DNA from: Deinococcus sp045062605
Lineage (GTDB): Bacteria; Deinococcota; Deinococci; Deinococcales; Deinococcaceae
Direction of reading: 5' to 3'
Assembly (NCBI RefSeq): GCF_045062605.1
Contig: NZ_JBJGDW010000001.1
Coordinates: forward strand, 62,001-126,000
Length of the DNA stretch: 64,000 nucleotides
Positions 24,292 to 31,605 of this stretch are shown one piece after another. The notes beneath the pieces were generated by a model. That model had not been told where the DNA came from and did not search any database. It saw only the letters and a list, made by a program, of their open reading frames with translations. Each line of letters begins with the position of its first letter. The first letter of the stretch is position 1. The position numbers and the translations under genes were made by a program.

Positions 24292-24397
24292 GTGCGGCGC
24301 TGGCCTTTTCGCCTCTCATATCTGGCTTACCCCCCCCGATACCCTGAATTCCACCCCCACTTGTGCTCCGCCTCACTTCGTTTTGTAAAGCGGCGGG

Positions 24398-24403
24398 TAT
24401 GCT
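24398..24403 (+). promoter_or_regulatory. Leaderless-type -10 box of the bacilliredoxin-like gene
   Basis: TATGCT is followed by GGGAGC and the ATG at 24410. The GGGAGC could also be read as a Shine-Dalgarno. Confidence 0.5.
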
Positions 24404-24409
24404 GGGAGC

Positions 24410-25063
24410 ATGACGCAAACTGCCCAGAACGATTCACAGGCTGAGAAACAGGTGCTGGTGCCCCTGACCACCCCCGAAGAAGTCGATCAGTTCCTCACGG
24501 ATTACCCGCTGGCCGCCGTGTTCAAGGCCGGGACCTGCCACAAGACCATGCAGGGCTTCGGCGTGCTGGAAACCTTCTTGCAGGACCACGAGCTGCCGGT
24601 GGGCTTTATTCGCGTAGTGGACTGGCGGCCCGCCAGCAACCGCGTGACGGAGATGACTGGCATCGTCCACCACAGCCCGCAATTGATGATCTTCAAAGAC
24701 GGTCAGGTGCAGTTCGAGGTCAACAACTGGGACATCACCCCCGAGGCGCTGGAACCGGTGTTCGCGCAGGTGCCCGCCCGCAGCGCCTCTGGCAGCGTGC
24801 AGACCGACGACAACATCGAGCCGTACCGCCGCCTGATGCGCGACTTCGTGCACGGCAAGGTCAGCGACTGGGCGTTTCAGGACCAGTACGTGACCATGTT
24901 CCGCGACGACGCCAGCCTGCGCAGCCAGCGCGAGTTCGAGCTGCTTTCCCGCCTGTTCGGCGATCCCGACGCCTACCACGGCGGCCTGCACCAACTGGGC
25001 CAGCCCCAGGAACGCGGCGAGTTGCAGGACCGGGTCAAGCAGCTTCTGACCGAACTGGGCTAA
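24410..25063 (+). CDS. BrxC/YtxJ-like bacilliredoxin fused to a colicin-immunity-like helical domain
   Basis: The 217-aa cytoplasmic protein has two parts. Residues about 15-125 follow the monothiol bacilliredoxin YtxJ: AVFKAGTCHKTMQGFG keeps the active Cys of the TC motif, followed by FIRVVDWRPASNRVTE and HHSPQLMIFKDGQVQFEVNNWDIT-type strands. Residues about 140-217 (YRRLMRDFVHGKVSDWAFQDQY, FRDDASLRSQREFELLSRLF, DPDAYHGG) resemble the small colicin-D-type immunity fold. The first part suggests de-bacillithiolation or redox sensing. The second has no obvious role here. Domain assignments are by eye. Confidence 0.75.
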   Translation: MTQTAQNDSQAEKQVLVPLTTPEEVDQFLTDYPLAAVFKAGTCHKTMQGFGVLETFLQDHELPVGFIRVVDWRPASNRVTEMTGIVHHSPQLMIFKDGQVQFEVNNWDITPEALEPVFAQVPARSASGSVQTDDNIEPYRRLMRDFVHGKVSDWAFQDQYVTMFRDDASLRSQREFELLSRLFGDPDAYHGGLHQLGQPQERGELQDRVKQLLTELG

Positions 25064-25076
25064 AGCAAGGAACGAC

Positions 25077-25117
25077 GAGAGGAGCGCCGGACGCAATGCC
25101 CGGCGCTCCTCTCTTTT
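25077..25117. terminator. Terminator between the bacilliredoxin-like gene and ohr
   Basis: GAGAGGAGCGCCGG pairs with CCGGCGCTCCTCTC and is followed by TTTT. The genes are convergent. Confidence 0.85.
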
Positions 25118-25123
25118 ACTGGT

Positions 25124-25540
25124 TTACTTGACGCTGAGGCGCACGTCTACGTTGTTGCGCGTGGCGGCGCTGTAGGGGCAGACCTCGTGGGCTGCCTTCA
25201 TCAGGTCCATGGCCTGTTTTTCGTCCATGCCGGGAAAGTGGCCCTGGAGTTCCACGTCCAGCGCGAAGGCCCCGGTTTCATTGCTCAGGCCCACCATCGC
25301 CGTGATGGTCTGATCGCCGGGCAACTTGATCTTGTCGCGGCGGGACACGACGCCCAGCGCGCCCTGAAAGCACGCCGCGTAGCCAGCGGCGAACAGTTGC
25401 TCGGGGTTGGTGCCGGGGCCGTCGTCGCCGCCCATGCCCTTGGGCACGCTGAGGTTCAGGTCGATGCGTCCGTCGTCGCTCTTGGTGTGTCCTGCGCGTC
25501 CGCCGGTGGCGGTGGCCTGTGCCGTGTAAAGATTGCTCAT
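25124..25540 (-). CDS. ohr: Organic hydroperoxide resistance protein (OsmC/Ohr family)
   Basis: A thiol peroxidase reducing organic hydroperoxides, acting as a dimer in the cytoplasm. The 138-aa protein starts MSNLYTAQATATGGRAGH. It has both redox cysteines in their family contexts, AAGYAACFQGAL and AHEVCPYSAATRNN, and the conserved GTNPEQLF segment. The longer frame to 25558 lacks support. On the minus strand TAGGTT lies 18 bases before the ATG, so its mRNA probably has a short leader. No OhrR regulator is adjacent. Confidence 0.92.
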   Translation of the reverse strand: MSNLYTAQATATGGRAGHTKSDDGRIDLNLSVPKGMGGDDGPGTNPEQLFAAGYAACFQGALGVVSRRDKIKLPGDQTITAMVGLSNETGAFALDVELQGHFPGMDEKQAMDLMKAAHEVCPYSAATRNNVDVRLSVK

Positions 25541-25735
25541 GGCCGCAGGATGGCACACAACCTAGCCCTCGAAGAAAATCCGTCTGGACGTGCTGGGGGG
25601 CGGTTGGACCTCCCTGCCCCGACGCCGTTGTAAAAAGATCTGCGGCTTCTCCTGTGGTAGAGGCCGGGAAGATAAAAAGCCCTCTCCGCAGGGAAGTGAG
25701 CGAAGGGGCTGGTACAGCTTTTCCAGTCGTTTTTT

Positions 25736-26459
25736 CTAGTCGTTCGCCGCCGAAACCGTTTCCTTTGGCGCAGGCGTCTCGCCCGGCGTAACCCGGTGCT
25801 GCAACATGCTCAACAGGTTGACCCCGGTGGCGTTTTCCACCTGCTCTACCAGCCCGATGATGTTGGCGGGCATGGTCTGTATGGCACCCCTGGCGCGTCC
25901 ATCGCCGCTGTCGGTCACGGTGACTTTGTCGATCTGCATCCCCCGCACGCTGCCGGTGATCTGCACCCCGAGGGCGGGCAGTATGTTCAGTACACAGGCG
26001 CGCTCACCTTCCGGCCCGGCGTCGCGGAAGGCTTCCACCATGAGTTTGACAGCCTCGGCCCTGGCGCGGCCTTCCTCGGTAGTCGGGGCGGCGGCCTGGG
26101 CGGCCAGCACTTCGGCTTCACGGCGGAAGCGGGGGCCACCATATCGGCTTCCAGACGAATGTGATTCAGGATGATCCGCTCCTGCTCCAGTTGCTGCTCG
26201 ACCACCACGCGGGCGCATTCGGCCCCCACTTTCGCCTCGTTCTCGCGGCTGGCGGCCACGGCTTCCAGCTCGGCGCGGCGCACGCGCAGTTCGTTTTCGC
26301 GCTCCAGGCTGGCCTGCTGCGAGGCGGTCTGAGCAATCACTGAGCGCTGCCTGGCCCAAGCCTCAGCGTTCTGCTCGGCCTTGATCACGCGGACCTGGCG
26401 CTGGGTCAACGAAGTTCCCTGGCCCCAGTCCTTACCCGAAGAGTGAGATTTTCAACGCC
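25736..26459 (-). pseudogene. Flotillin gene remnant (5'-truncated, frameshifted)
   Basis: Two overlapping minus-strand frames hold consecutive parts of a flotillin. The first, ending near 26125, reads RVIKAEQNAEAWARQRSVIA and other Ala/Glu coiled-coil sequence. The second carries REAEVLAAQAAAPTTEE and the flotillin C terminus (GLVEQVENATGVNLLSML) to the TAG at 25736. Adding one base at about 26124-26127 would join them. The N-terminal SPFH domain is missing: the frame is closed by a TGA near 26459. A full flotillin would be roughly twice this size. Confidence 0.75.
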
Positions 26460-26591
26460 TGTAAGCGGGGAGTAAGAGGGGCTGGGGTGTCATGGGCTTG
26501 ATTTTCATTGCCGCGTCTTCCCCCGCAGCCCTTACAGCCCCCACCGCCCAGCTCACCGCCTGCCTTGAATTCTGCCCCCGGGACCCTGCCC

Positions 26592-27473
26592 ATGACTGAA
26601 TCCCCCACCCTGCCGCCGCCCACCGCCCCGCCTCCCCTGCCCCTGGACCGCATGATCTACGCGGACCTGTGTACCGACCATTACCCCTGGACCGAGATCA
26701 TGCTGGACCTGGAAACCCGCCAGGCCGCAGGCTTCAGCGGCGTGTTGGACGCCATGCAGGGGGACCGCTGGGCACGTTTCGTGTGGGTGCGCGGGCAGTG
26801 TCTGGGCGGCTTCACGAGCGGCGGGCAGGCGGTAGGCTGGGACGTGACCCACGGCGGCCTGCCGCGCGCCCGCATGCGTCTGGGCGAGTGTTCACCGCCT
26901 GTGGGCGCGGTGATCTGGACCAGCCGCGCGGCGCGGGCGGGAGCGCTGGCTGGACGCTGGCCCGACACGCAACTGATCCTCAAGCGCGAGCAGTTCTACG
27001 GTCTGGTGGTCTCGGAAGAACTGTGCAGCGTGTGGGAGTCGGGGCAGGTGCTGGCCGGACACCTGCCGGACGACGGCGCGCTGTGCGTGGCCTACTCGCC
27101 CAACACGGAAGAGAACCGTGAGCAGCTACTACGCTTCTGGCACGATCTGCTGGGCACGGTCCACAGCAACGTTTCACTGGACGTGGTCTGGCAGCAGACC
27201 TGCGTGCGCCTAAGCGCCGAGCATCCCTGCCTGGACCCCTTCGTGCGCGAGATCACGTTGCGGGGCGGCGTCTTGAACGTCGATCAGGGTGTGGCCGTCA
27301 GTGAATTCCGCCCGGCGCTGCAGACGGCGCTGCGGGTCGCCCTACTGGCCCTGGGCGTTGGCCTGGACGATCTGGCCCTGGGTGAGCTGTCGGCCCGGCC
27401 CGAATGGGCCGCCGCCGGACTGCGCGGACCGGTGGCGGGGGCCGCGCCTGTGCGCCGTCAGGTGGGCCGGTGA
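26592..27473 (+). CDS. Protein of unknown function with PATAN/DUF4388-like N-terminal pattern; first gene of a four-gene cassette
   Basis: The 293-aa soluble protein has a Pro-rich N terminus. Next comes a region (AAGFSGVLDAMQGDRWARF, VWVRGQCLGGFTSGGQAVGW) that resembles the beta-rich PATAN/DUF4388 module of bacterial signalling proteins, which links gliding, two-component and GTPase systems. The C-terminal half (FWHDLLGTVHSNVSLDVVW, LRGGVLNVDQGVAVSEF) is not recognised. ATG 26592 is chosen over an upstream in-frame start at 26508 that codes only for a Pro-rich stretch. Its stop overlaps the next gene as GTGA. Confidence 0.75.
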   Translation: MTESPTLPPPTAPPPLPLDRMIYADLCTDHYPWTEIMLDLETRQAAGFSGVLDAMQGDRWARFVWVRGQCLGGFTSGGQAVGWDVTHGGLPRARMRLGECSPPVGAVIWTSRAARAGALAGRWPDTQLILKREQFYGLVVSEELCSVWESGQVLAGHLPDDGALCVAYSPNTEENREQLLRFWHDLLGTVHSNVSLDVVWQQTCVRLSAEHPCLDPFVREITLRGGVLNVDQGVAVSEFRPALQTALRVALLALGVGLDDLALGELSARPEWAAAGLRGPVAGAAPVRRQVGR

Positions 27474-27889
27474 GCGCTTCTGGATCACGGGCGCTGGCGT
27501 GGCCCGATGGTCTGCGCGGCGAAATGGCCCTGCCGTTTGCACTGTGGCGCACGCTGGACCTGATCGACGGCACGCGCGACGCCGCCGAGGTAGCCCGGCT
27601 GGCCGGACTGAGCGCCTCCGAACTGCGCCGCAGGCTCCACGAGGCGCAGGGGTGGATCACCCGCGCCGAGGACCATCAGCGCCCGGTGACGGACGCGGCG
27701 GCCCGGCAGGTGACCCAGTGTCTGACCCAGGTGGTCGGCCCGGTGGCCGAACTGATGGTGGAAGAAATTCTCGACGACCTGGGGGGGGACGCCACCCTGA
27801 GCGCCCTGCTCTCGGGCCTGACCGCCGAACTGACCCCGGAACAGACGGGCCGCTTCGCCGGACATCTGCGCTCGCAGGGGCTGGCATGA
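27470..27889 (+). CDS. Helical protein of unknown function, second gene of the cassette
   Basis: The 139-aa all-helical protein starts at a GTG overlapping the previous stop. Its middle (LIDGTRDAAEVARLAGLSASELRRRL) looks like a winged-helix or DUF4388-linked HTH. The C terminus (VGPVAELMVEEILDDLGG, LSALLSGLTAELTPEQTGRF) resembles a short helical domain found at the ends of some cyanobacterial signalling proteins and kinases (DUF8082-like). This is a pattern-level impression, not a firm assignment. Confidence 0.72.
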   Translation: MSASGSRALAWPDGLRGEMALPFALWRTLDLIDGTRDAAEVARLAGLSASELRRRLHEAQGWITRAEDHQRPVTDAAARQVTQCLTQVVGPVAELMVEEILDDLGGDATLSALLSGLTAELTPEQTGRFAGHLRSQGLA

Positions 27890-28065
27890 ATCCAGGAATT
27901 GGCACGAAACCGGGGCCAGACCCACGAAGACCGGCGCAACAACAGGCAAGGCAAAGAACGGTCAAAAGCAGTGAAAACAGTGCAGGGCGGCCAGCAGAGC
28001 TGCACCATGAGAAACCGCGCAACACCGTGCAGGGCCGGGCAGCAGCGGGAGGGGGCCAACCATGA
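27886..28065 (+). CDS. 59-codon linker-like small protein, third gene of the cassette
   Basis: ATG 27886 overlaps the previous stop (ATGA) and its own TGA overlaps the next ATG (ATGA). The product, rich in Arg, Gln, Pro and Gly (MNPGIGTKPGPDPRRPAQQQ...), is basic and probably disordered. It may be a real small protein or simply a reading frame that carries ribosomes to the HAMP gene. Two perfect four-base overlaps argue for translation. Confidence 0.55.
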   Translation: MNPGIGTKPGPDPRRPAQQQARQRTVKSSENSAGRPAELHHEKPRNTVQGRAAAGGGQP

Positions 28066-29528
28066 AATACACCGTGACCATCCAGCAACCCGTGCAGCCC
28101 GAACGTCAGCGGGGTCTGGAACAGCAACTGAGTGAGCGCTTCAGCCTCAGCGCCGAGCAGGCCGGACGCCTGTCTGGACGCCGCACCGGACGCCTGATGA
28201 AGCCCACCAGCCGCGCCCGCGCCGAACTGCTGCTGGACGTGTTTCAGTTGGCCGGGGCGGCGGTGGCCCTGGAAGAGGTGCAGGAAGAGACCCAGATGTT
28301 CAACGAGCCGTTCCAGGGTCTGGCCCCCTCGCCCGCCACGCCTTTTGCCCGGAATGACGCCCCGGACGAGGCGTTCCTGGCCCCGACGATGCCCGCGCCC
28401 GCCTGGCCCGGTTCGCCGGAAAGCAGCCCCGCTTCCCCCTTTGGCGACATGTCCGCCTCCGTGGTGACCAACGACCCCTTTTCCACGGCGGCCTTCGGGG
28501 GCAGCCTCGCCCAGTTTTCGGGCGGGGGAATGGCGGTGGCCTCGCCCCCCACCAGCATGGACACGGCGCTTGGACAGCCTTTCGGCGGCGCGTCCCCCAC
28601 CTCCAACATGCCGCCCAGCGACGTCTGGTCAGACTTCACGGGTGCGCTGACCATGACCGACGCCATAGCCACGCCGGCTACACCGTCCTCCGGGATGGGC
28701 AACACCGTGACGATGGTGCCGGTGGTTCTCCCCGCCGGGACCGGGGAGGTCGAAGCAAAGAGGCCGCGCCGCAGCCTGACGCGTCAGCTCACGCTGGGCA
28801 CGCTGGCCCCGCTGGCGCTGTCGAGCGCTGTGACGCTGGGGCTGCTGGCTGTGGTGCTGCCCGCCGTGCAGCGTCAGGCCGCGCAGGGGCAGGCCCGGAC
28901 GCTGGCCGCTGCCATAGGGGCCAACCTGGGCAGCGGGCCACAGCTCAGCGCCCAGCTCGGCGCGCTGGCAGCCACGCCGGGGGTGGGCTTCGTGCGGGCC
29001 GAGCTGCCCGGCGGCCAGACCACGCTGCGCGCTCAGGACGCGGAGGTGGCCAGCCAGAACAAACAAATCTCGGCCTGGCTGGGCAGCCACCCCAACGGCG
29101 GCACGCTGAAGCTGGGCGGCACCCAGTACGTGATCGCGCAGGCCAGCTTCCGGAAAAACGCGGCGGGCAAGGCAGAGGTTATTCCGGCGGGGGCCGCCCA
29201 GGACACGCCCGTGCTGCGGCAGGTGGTGGTGGGTGTCCCAAACACCCAGGCCAGCTCCTCCCTGCGCACCGCGCTGCTGCTGGTGCTGCTGGCGGCGCTG
29301 CTGGGTCTGGCCCTGGGCGGCTGGCTGGCCAGCCGCGCGGTCCGGCAGATCACCCGGCCCATCGAGCGGCTGGTCAAGGCCGCCGACGCCATCAGCATGG
29401 GAGACCTGTCGCGCCCGCTCCATGCCGATCAGAACGACGAAATCGGGGATCTGTCCCAGGCGCTGGAACGCATGCGCCAGAGCCTGGAAGCCGCGATGGA
29501 ACGCCTGCGCCGCCGCCGCAAGAGTTGA
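28062..29528 (+). CDS. Membrane sensor-like protein with HAMP domain and no output domain, fourth gene of the cassette
   Basis: The 488-aa protein has a small cytoplasmic N-terminal domain (about 1-70, QQLSERFSLSAEQAGRLSGR). A Pro/Ser/Thr-rich linker of about 150 residues follows, then TM1 (PLALSSAVTLGLLAVVLPA, about 248-270), an extracytoplasmic part of about 130 residues, and TM2 (ALLLVLLAALLGLALGGWLA). A HAMP domain (RPIERLVKAADAISMGDLSR, NDEIGDLSQALERMR) is followed only by a basic RLRRRRKS tail. There is no kinase, cyclase or methyl-accepting region, so any signal must pass to a partner, possibly the three upstream products. Confidence 0.85.
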   Translation: MKYTVTIQQPVQPERQRGLEQQLSERFSLSAEQAGRLSGRRTGRLMKPTSRARAELLLDVFQLAGAAVALEEVQEETQMFNEPFQGLAPSPATPFARNDAPDEAFLAPTMPAPAWPGSPESSPASPFGDMSASVVTNDPFSTAAFGGSLAQFSGGGMAVASPPTSMDTALGQPFGGASPTSNMPPSDVWSDFTGALTMTDAIATPATPSSGMGNTVTMVPVVLPAGTGEVEAKRPRRSLTRQLTLGTLAPLALSSAVTLGLLAVVLPAVQRQAAQGQARTLAAAIGANLGSGPQLSAQLGALAATPGVGFVRAELPGGQTTLRAQDAEVASQNKQISAWLGSHPNGGTLKLGGTQYVIAQASFRKNAAGKAEVIPAGAAQDTPVLRQVVVGVPNTQASSSLRTALLLVLLAALLGLALGGWLASRAVRQITRPIERLVKAADAISMGDLSRPLHADQNDEIGDLSQALERMRQSLEAAMERLRRRRKS

Positions 29529-29554
29529 AGGTCAAATTAAACAAGGATCAGATC

Positions 29555-29595
29555 AACAAGGAGCGCCAGAGACTGAATCTCTGGCGCTCCTTGTT
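29555..29595. terminator. Strong bidirectional terminator after the cassette
   Basis: An 18-base perfect stem (AACAAGGAGCGCCAGAGA with its complement) and a five-base loop separate two convergent genes. Confidence 0.85.
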
Positions 29596-29606
29596 AATGT
29601 CCGAAT

Positions 29607-30062
29607 TCAATCAGCCTTCATGCTGCTTTTCATGGCGCTGATCTCGTCGCGGCTGGACTTGACCTGAGCATACTGACCGTCCACAAAGGACCGCAGATCA
29701 GCAGGAAGTTCCGCATCGTTCAGCACGTCCTGATAGTTCTGTATCGCCACGTCCTCACCGCGCTCGGCCTCGGCCACCACGGCGTAATCGCCCTTGCCCG
29801 TCACGGCGTCGCGCACGTTGAGCCAGGTGCGGTGCAGGGCCGCGCCCACGCTGCCTCCCTTGTCGGCGTCGCCGCCCATGCCCTGAATCTTCGTTATGAC
29901 TTCGCCTGCGAGCGTGCCACGCTGCTGGCTGCGCCCGGCAAACAGGGTCTTCAGGTCGGGGGCGTCGGCGTGATCGGCGGCCTGAGAGAAGCCCTTCTCA
30001 CCGTCGCGCAGGGTGCCCAGCAGGTATTGCAGTTTGTCGATGGCCTGTTCGTTGTTCATCAT
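29607..30062 (-). CDS. DUF2383 / PA2169 family four-helix-bundle protein
   Basis: The 151-aa protein (MMNNEQAIDKLQYLLGTLRDGEKGFSQAA...) shows the ferritin-like pattern of DUF2383, with Glu and His spaced along helices (EKGFSQAADHADAPDLK, AERGEDVAIQNYQDVL). Family members are stress-associated, with uncertain metal binding. GGGGAGA before the ATG is the ribosome binding site. Confidence 0.88.
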   Translation of the reverse strand: MMNNEQAIDKLQYLLGTLRDGEKGFSQAADHADAPDLKTLFAGRSQQRGTLAGEVITKIQGMGGDADKGGSVGAALHRTWLNVRDAVTGKGDYAVVAEAERGEDVAIQNYQDVLNDAELPADLRSFVDGQYAQVKSSRDEISAMKSSMKAD

Positions 30063-30258
30063 GGTGATCTCCCCTTCGGCGCGGCGCGGCCCTGAAATAA
30101 GCGTCCAGCGGTCTGCCCTTGCCGTCGTCCATCAGGCTAGGCGCAAGCTCTGGGAAGGAATTGTGTGTGGCCTTAAGAAGCCTTCGGGTCCAGTCTTGAG
30201 CGGACCTTGACCCTTGCGAACTGGATTCCCTGCGGAGGTCCGCCGCCGGTCCCCGCGC

Positions 30259-30264
30259 TAGCCT
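30259..30264 (+). promoter_or_regulatory. Leaderless-type -10 box of the DUF2071 gene
   Basis: TAGCCT is followed by seven bases and the ATG at 30272. Confidence 0.55.
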
Positions 30265-30271
30265 CCGGGGT

Positions 30272-30982
30272 ATGCCCCCGCCCATCCCAACCCCCTGGAT
30301 TCTCCGCATGGCCTGGCGCGACCTGTGCTTCATGCACTGGCCCGTGGACGCTGAGGCGGTGGCCCGCACCCTGCCGCGCGGCGTAACCCTCGACACCCAC
30401 GGCGGCAGGGCATACCTGGGAGCCGTGCCGTTCCGCATGGCAGACGTGGCCCCGCGCTTCGTGCCGGGTGTGCCGGGCCTGAGTGCTTTTCCTGAGCTGA
30501 ACCTGCGGACCTACGTGACGGCGGGCGGCGAACCGGGGGTGTGGTTTTACAGTCTGGACGCCGCGCAACCGCTGGGAGTGAGGCTGGCGCGGCAGTTCTT
30601 TCACCTGCCGTACTTCGACGCCCGGATGTGGGTTTCGCGGCAGGACGGTATCACGCGCTACGCCAGCCTGCGGACACACCGGAACGAGCCACCCGCCCGT
30701 TTTGCCGCCGCTTACCGTCCCATCGGCGAACCCATCGCCGCGCCGCCTGGCAGCCTGGAAGACTGGCTGACCAACCGTCTGAACCTCTACAGCGCCGACA
30801 GGGGTGGGCGTATCTACCGGGGCCGCATCGCGCACCACGCGTGGCCGCTGCGCCGCGCCGAGGCCGTGATCCGCGAGAACACGCTGGCCGAACCACTGGG
30901 CATCCCACTGGAAGGACCGCCCCATCTCCTGCACGCCGAGGAACTGCGCGTCCATGCCCACTGGCTGGAGCGGGTGAAGTAG
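30272..30982 (+). CDS. DUF2071 (YqjF-like) family protein
   Basis: The 236-aa protein contains WRDLCFMHWPVDAEAVARTL, GRAYLGAVPFRMADVAPR, PELNLRTYVTAGGEPGVWFYSLDA and LNLYSADRGGRIYRG-type blocks of DUF2071. This is an acetoacetate-decarboxylase-like fold family with no settled activity. It is soluble, with normal length for the family. The neighbours give no functional hint. Confidence 0.87.
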   Translation: MPPPIPTPWILRMAWRDLCFMHWPVDAEAVARTLPRGVTLDTHGGRAYLGAVPFRMADVAPRFVPGVPGLSAFPELNLRTYVTAGGEPGVWFYSLDAAQPLGVRLARQFFHLPYFDARMWVSRQDGITRYASLRTHRNEPPARFAAAYRPIGEPIAAPPGSLEDWLTNRLNLYSADRGGRIYRGRIAHHAWPLRRAEAVIRENTLAEPLGIPLEGPPHLLHAEELRVHAHWLERVK

Positions 30983-31047
30983 AAGAAAGAGAGGAAATCC
31001 AGCCCTCACACAGCCTTTACCATCAGACCAAACACCCCCAATTGTAT

Positions 31048-31066
31048 TGATTGCAGTTTGCAATCA
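31048..31066. promoter_or_regulatory. Palindromic operator candidate for MarR
   Basis: TGATTGCA-GTT-TGCAATCA is a perfect eight-base inverted repeat with a three-base centre, the usual form of a MarR site. It overlaps the -35 box of the marR promoter, so bound MarR would block its own transcription. Confidence 0.65.
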
Positions 31067-31086
31067 TCTTCGCTGTCGGGCATCAT
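31058..31086 (+). promoter_or_regulatory. marR-P450 promoter
   Basis: TTGCAA, a 17-base spacer and CATCAT, six bases before the GTG at 31093. The -35 half lies inside the palindrome. Confidence 0.5.
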
Positions 31087-31092
31087 GGCGCG

Positions 31093-31605
31093 GTGAGTCT
31101 CCCCCCCTCTTCTCCACTCACCGATGCCGAGCTGAACAGCCCCGAACTGCATTTCCTGACGGCGCTGTGGGACACCTGGCAGGCGTTGACCACGGTGGGC
31201 GAGGCCCGCCTGCGCCGCCATGAGCTGGACCTGCGGAGTTTTATCGCCCTGTCCTACCTGCAAGGCGGGCCGCAACAGCCTGCCGATCTGGCCCGCGAAC
31301 TGGGCGTGCCGCGCTACGAGATCAGCCGGGTGCTGGCCGCGCTGGGCGCTCTGGAAGCCGTGACCCGTGAGCGTGGTGGCACGGACGGGCGCGGCGTGAT
31401 CGTCCGCATTACCCCGGCAGGGCGTGAGCGCTGGGCGGCGGCCCTGCAAAGCGTCCGCGCCCTGACTGGCCCTCCGCTGGCCCACCTGAAAAGCGAACAA
31501 CAATTCAGCCTGATTCAGACCCTGCAAGGGGTGGCGCACGCCGCCCAGCAACAGACCGAAAGTTCTTCCGCCCCCAACCCTGACAGGAGCTGCCCCCATG
31601 ACTGA
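31093..31605 (+). CDS. MarR family transcriptional regulator
   Basis: The 170-aa winged-helix protein has LDLRSFIALSYLQGG, QPADLARELGVPRYEISRVLAALGALEAVTRE (recognition helix around PRYEISRVLAAL) and the wing GTDGRGVIVRITPAGRE. The GTG at 31093 is chosen because the upstream part of the frame overlaps the operator. Its last eight bases overlap the P450 start, so it probably senses a substrate or product of that enzyme. Confidence 0.88.
   Translation: MSLPPSSPLTDAELNSPELHFLTALWDTWQALTTVGEARLRRHELDLRSFIALSYLQGGPQQPADLARELGVPRYEISRVLAALGALEAVTRERGGTDGRGVIVRITPAGRERWAAALQSVRALTGPPLAHLKSEQQFSLIQTLQGVAHAAQQQTESSSAPNPDRSCPHD

Noticed and set aside
26432..26653. 73-codon minus-strand frame as the flotillin N terminus
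   Set aside because: It is Gly/Arg-rich with no SPFH features and overlaps the start of the cassette gene on the other strand.
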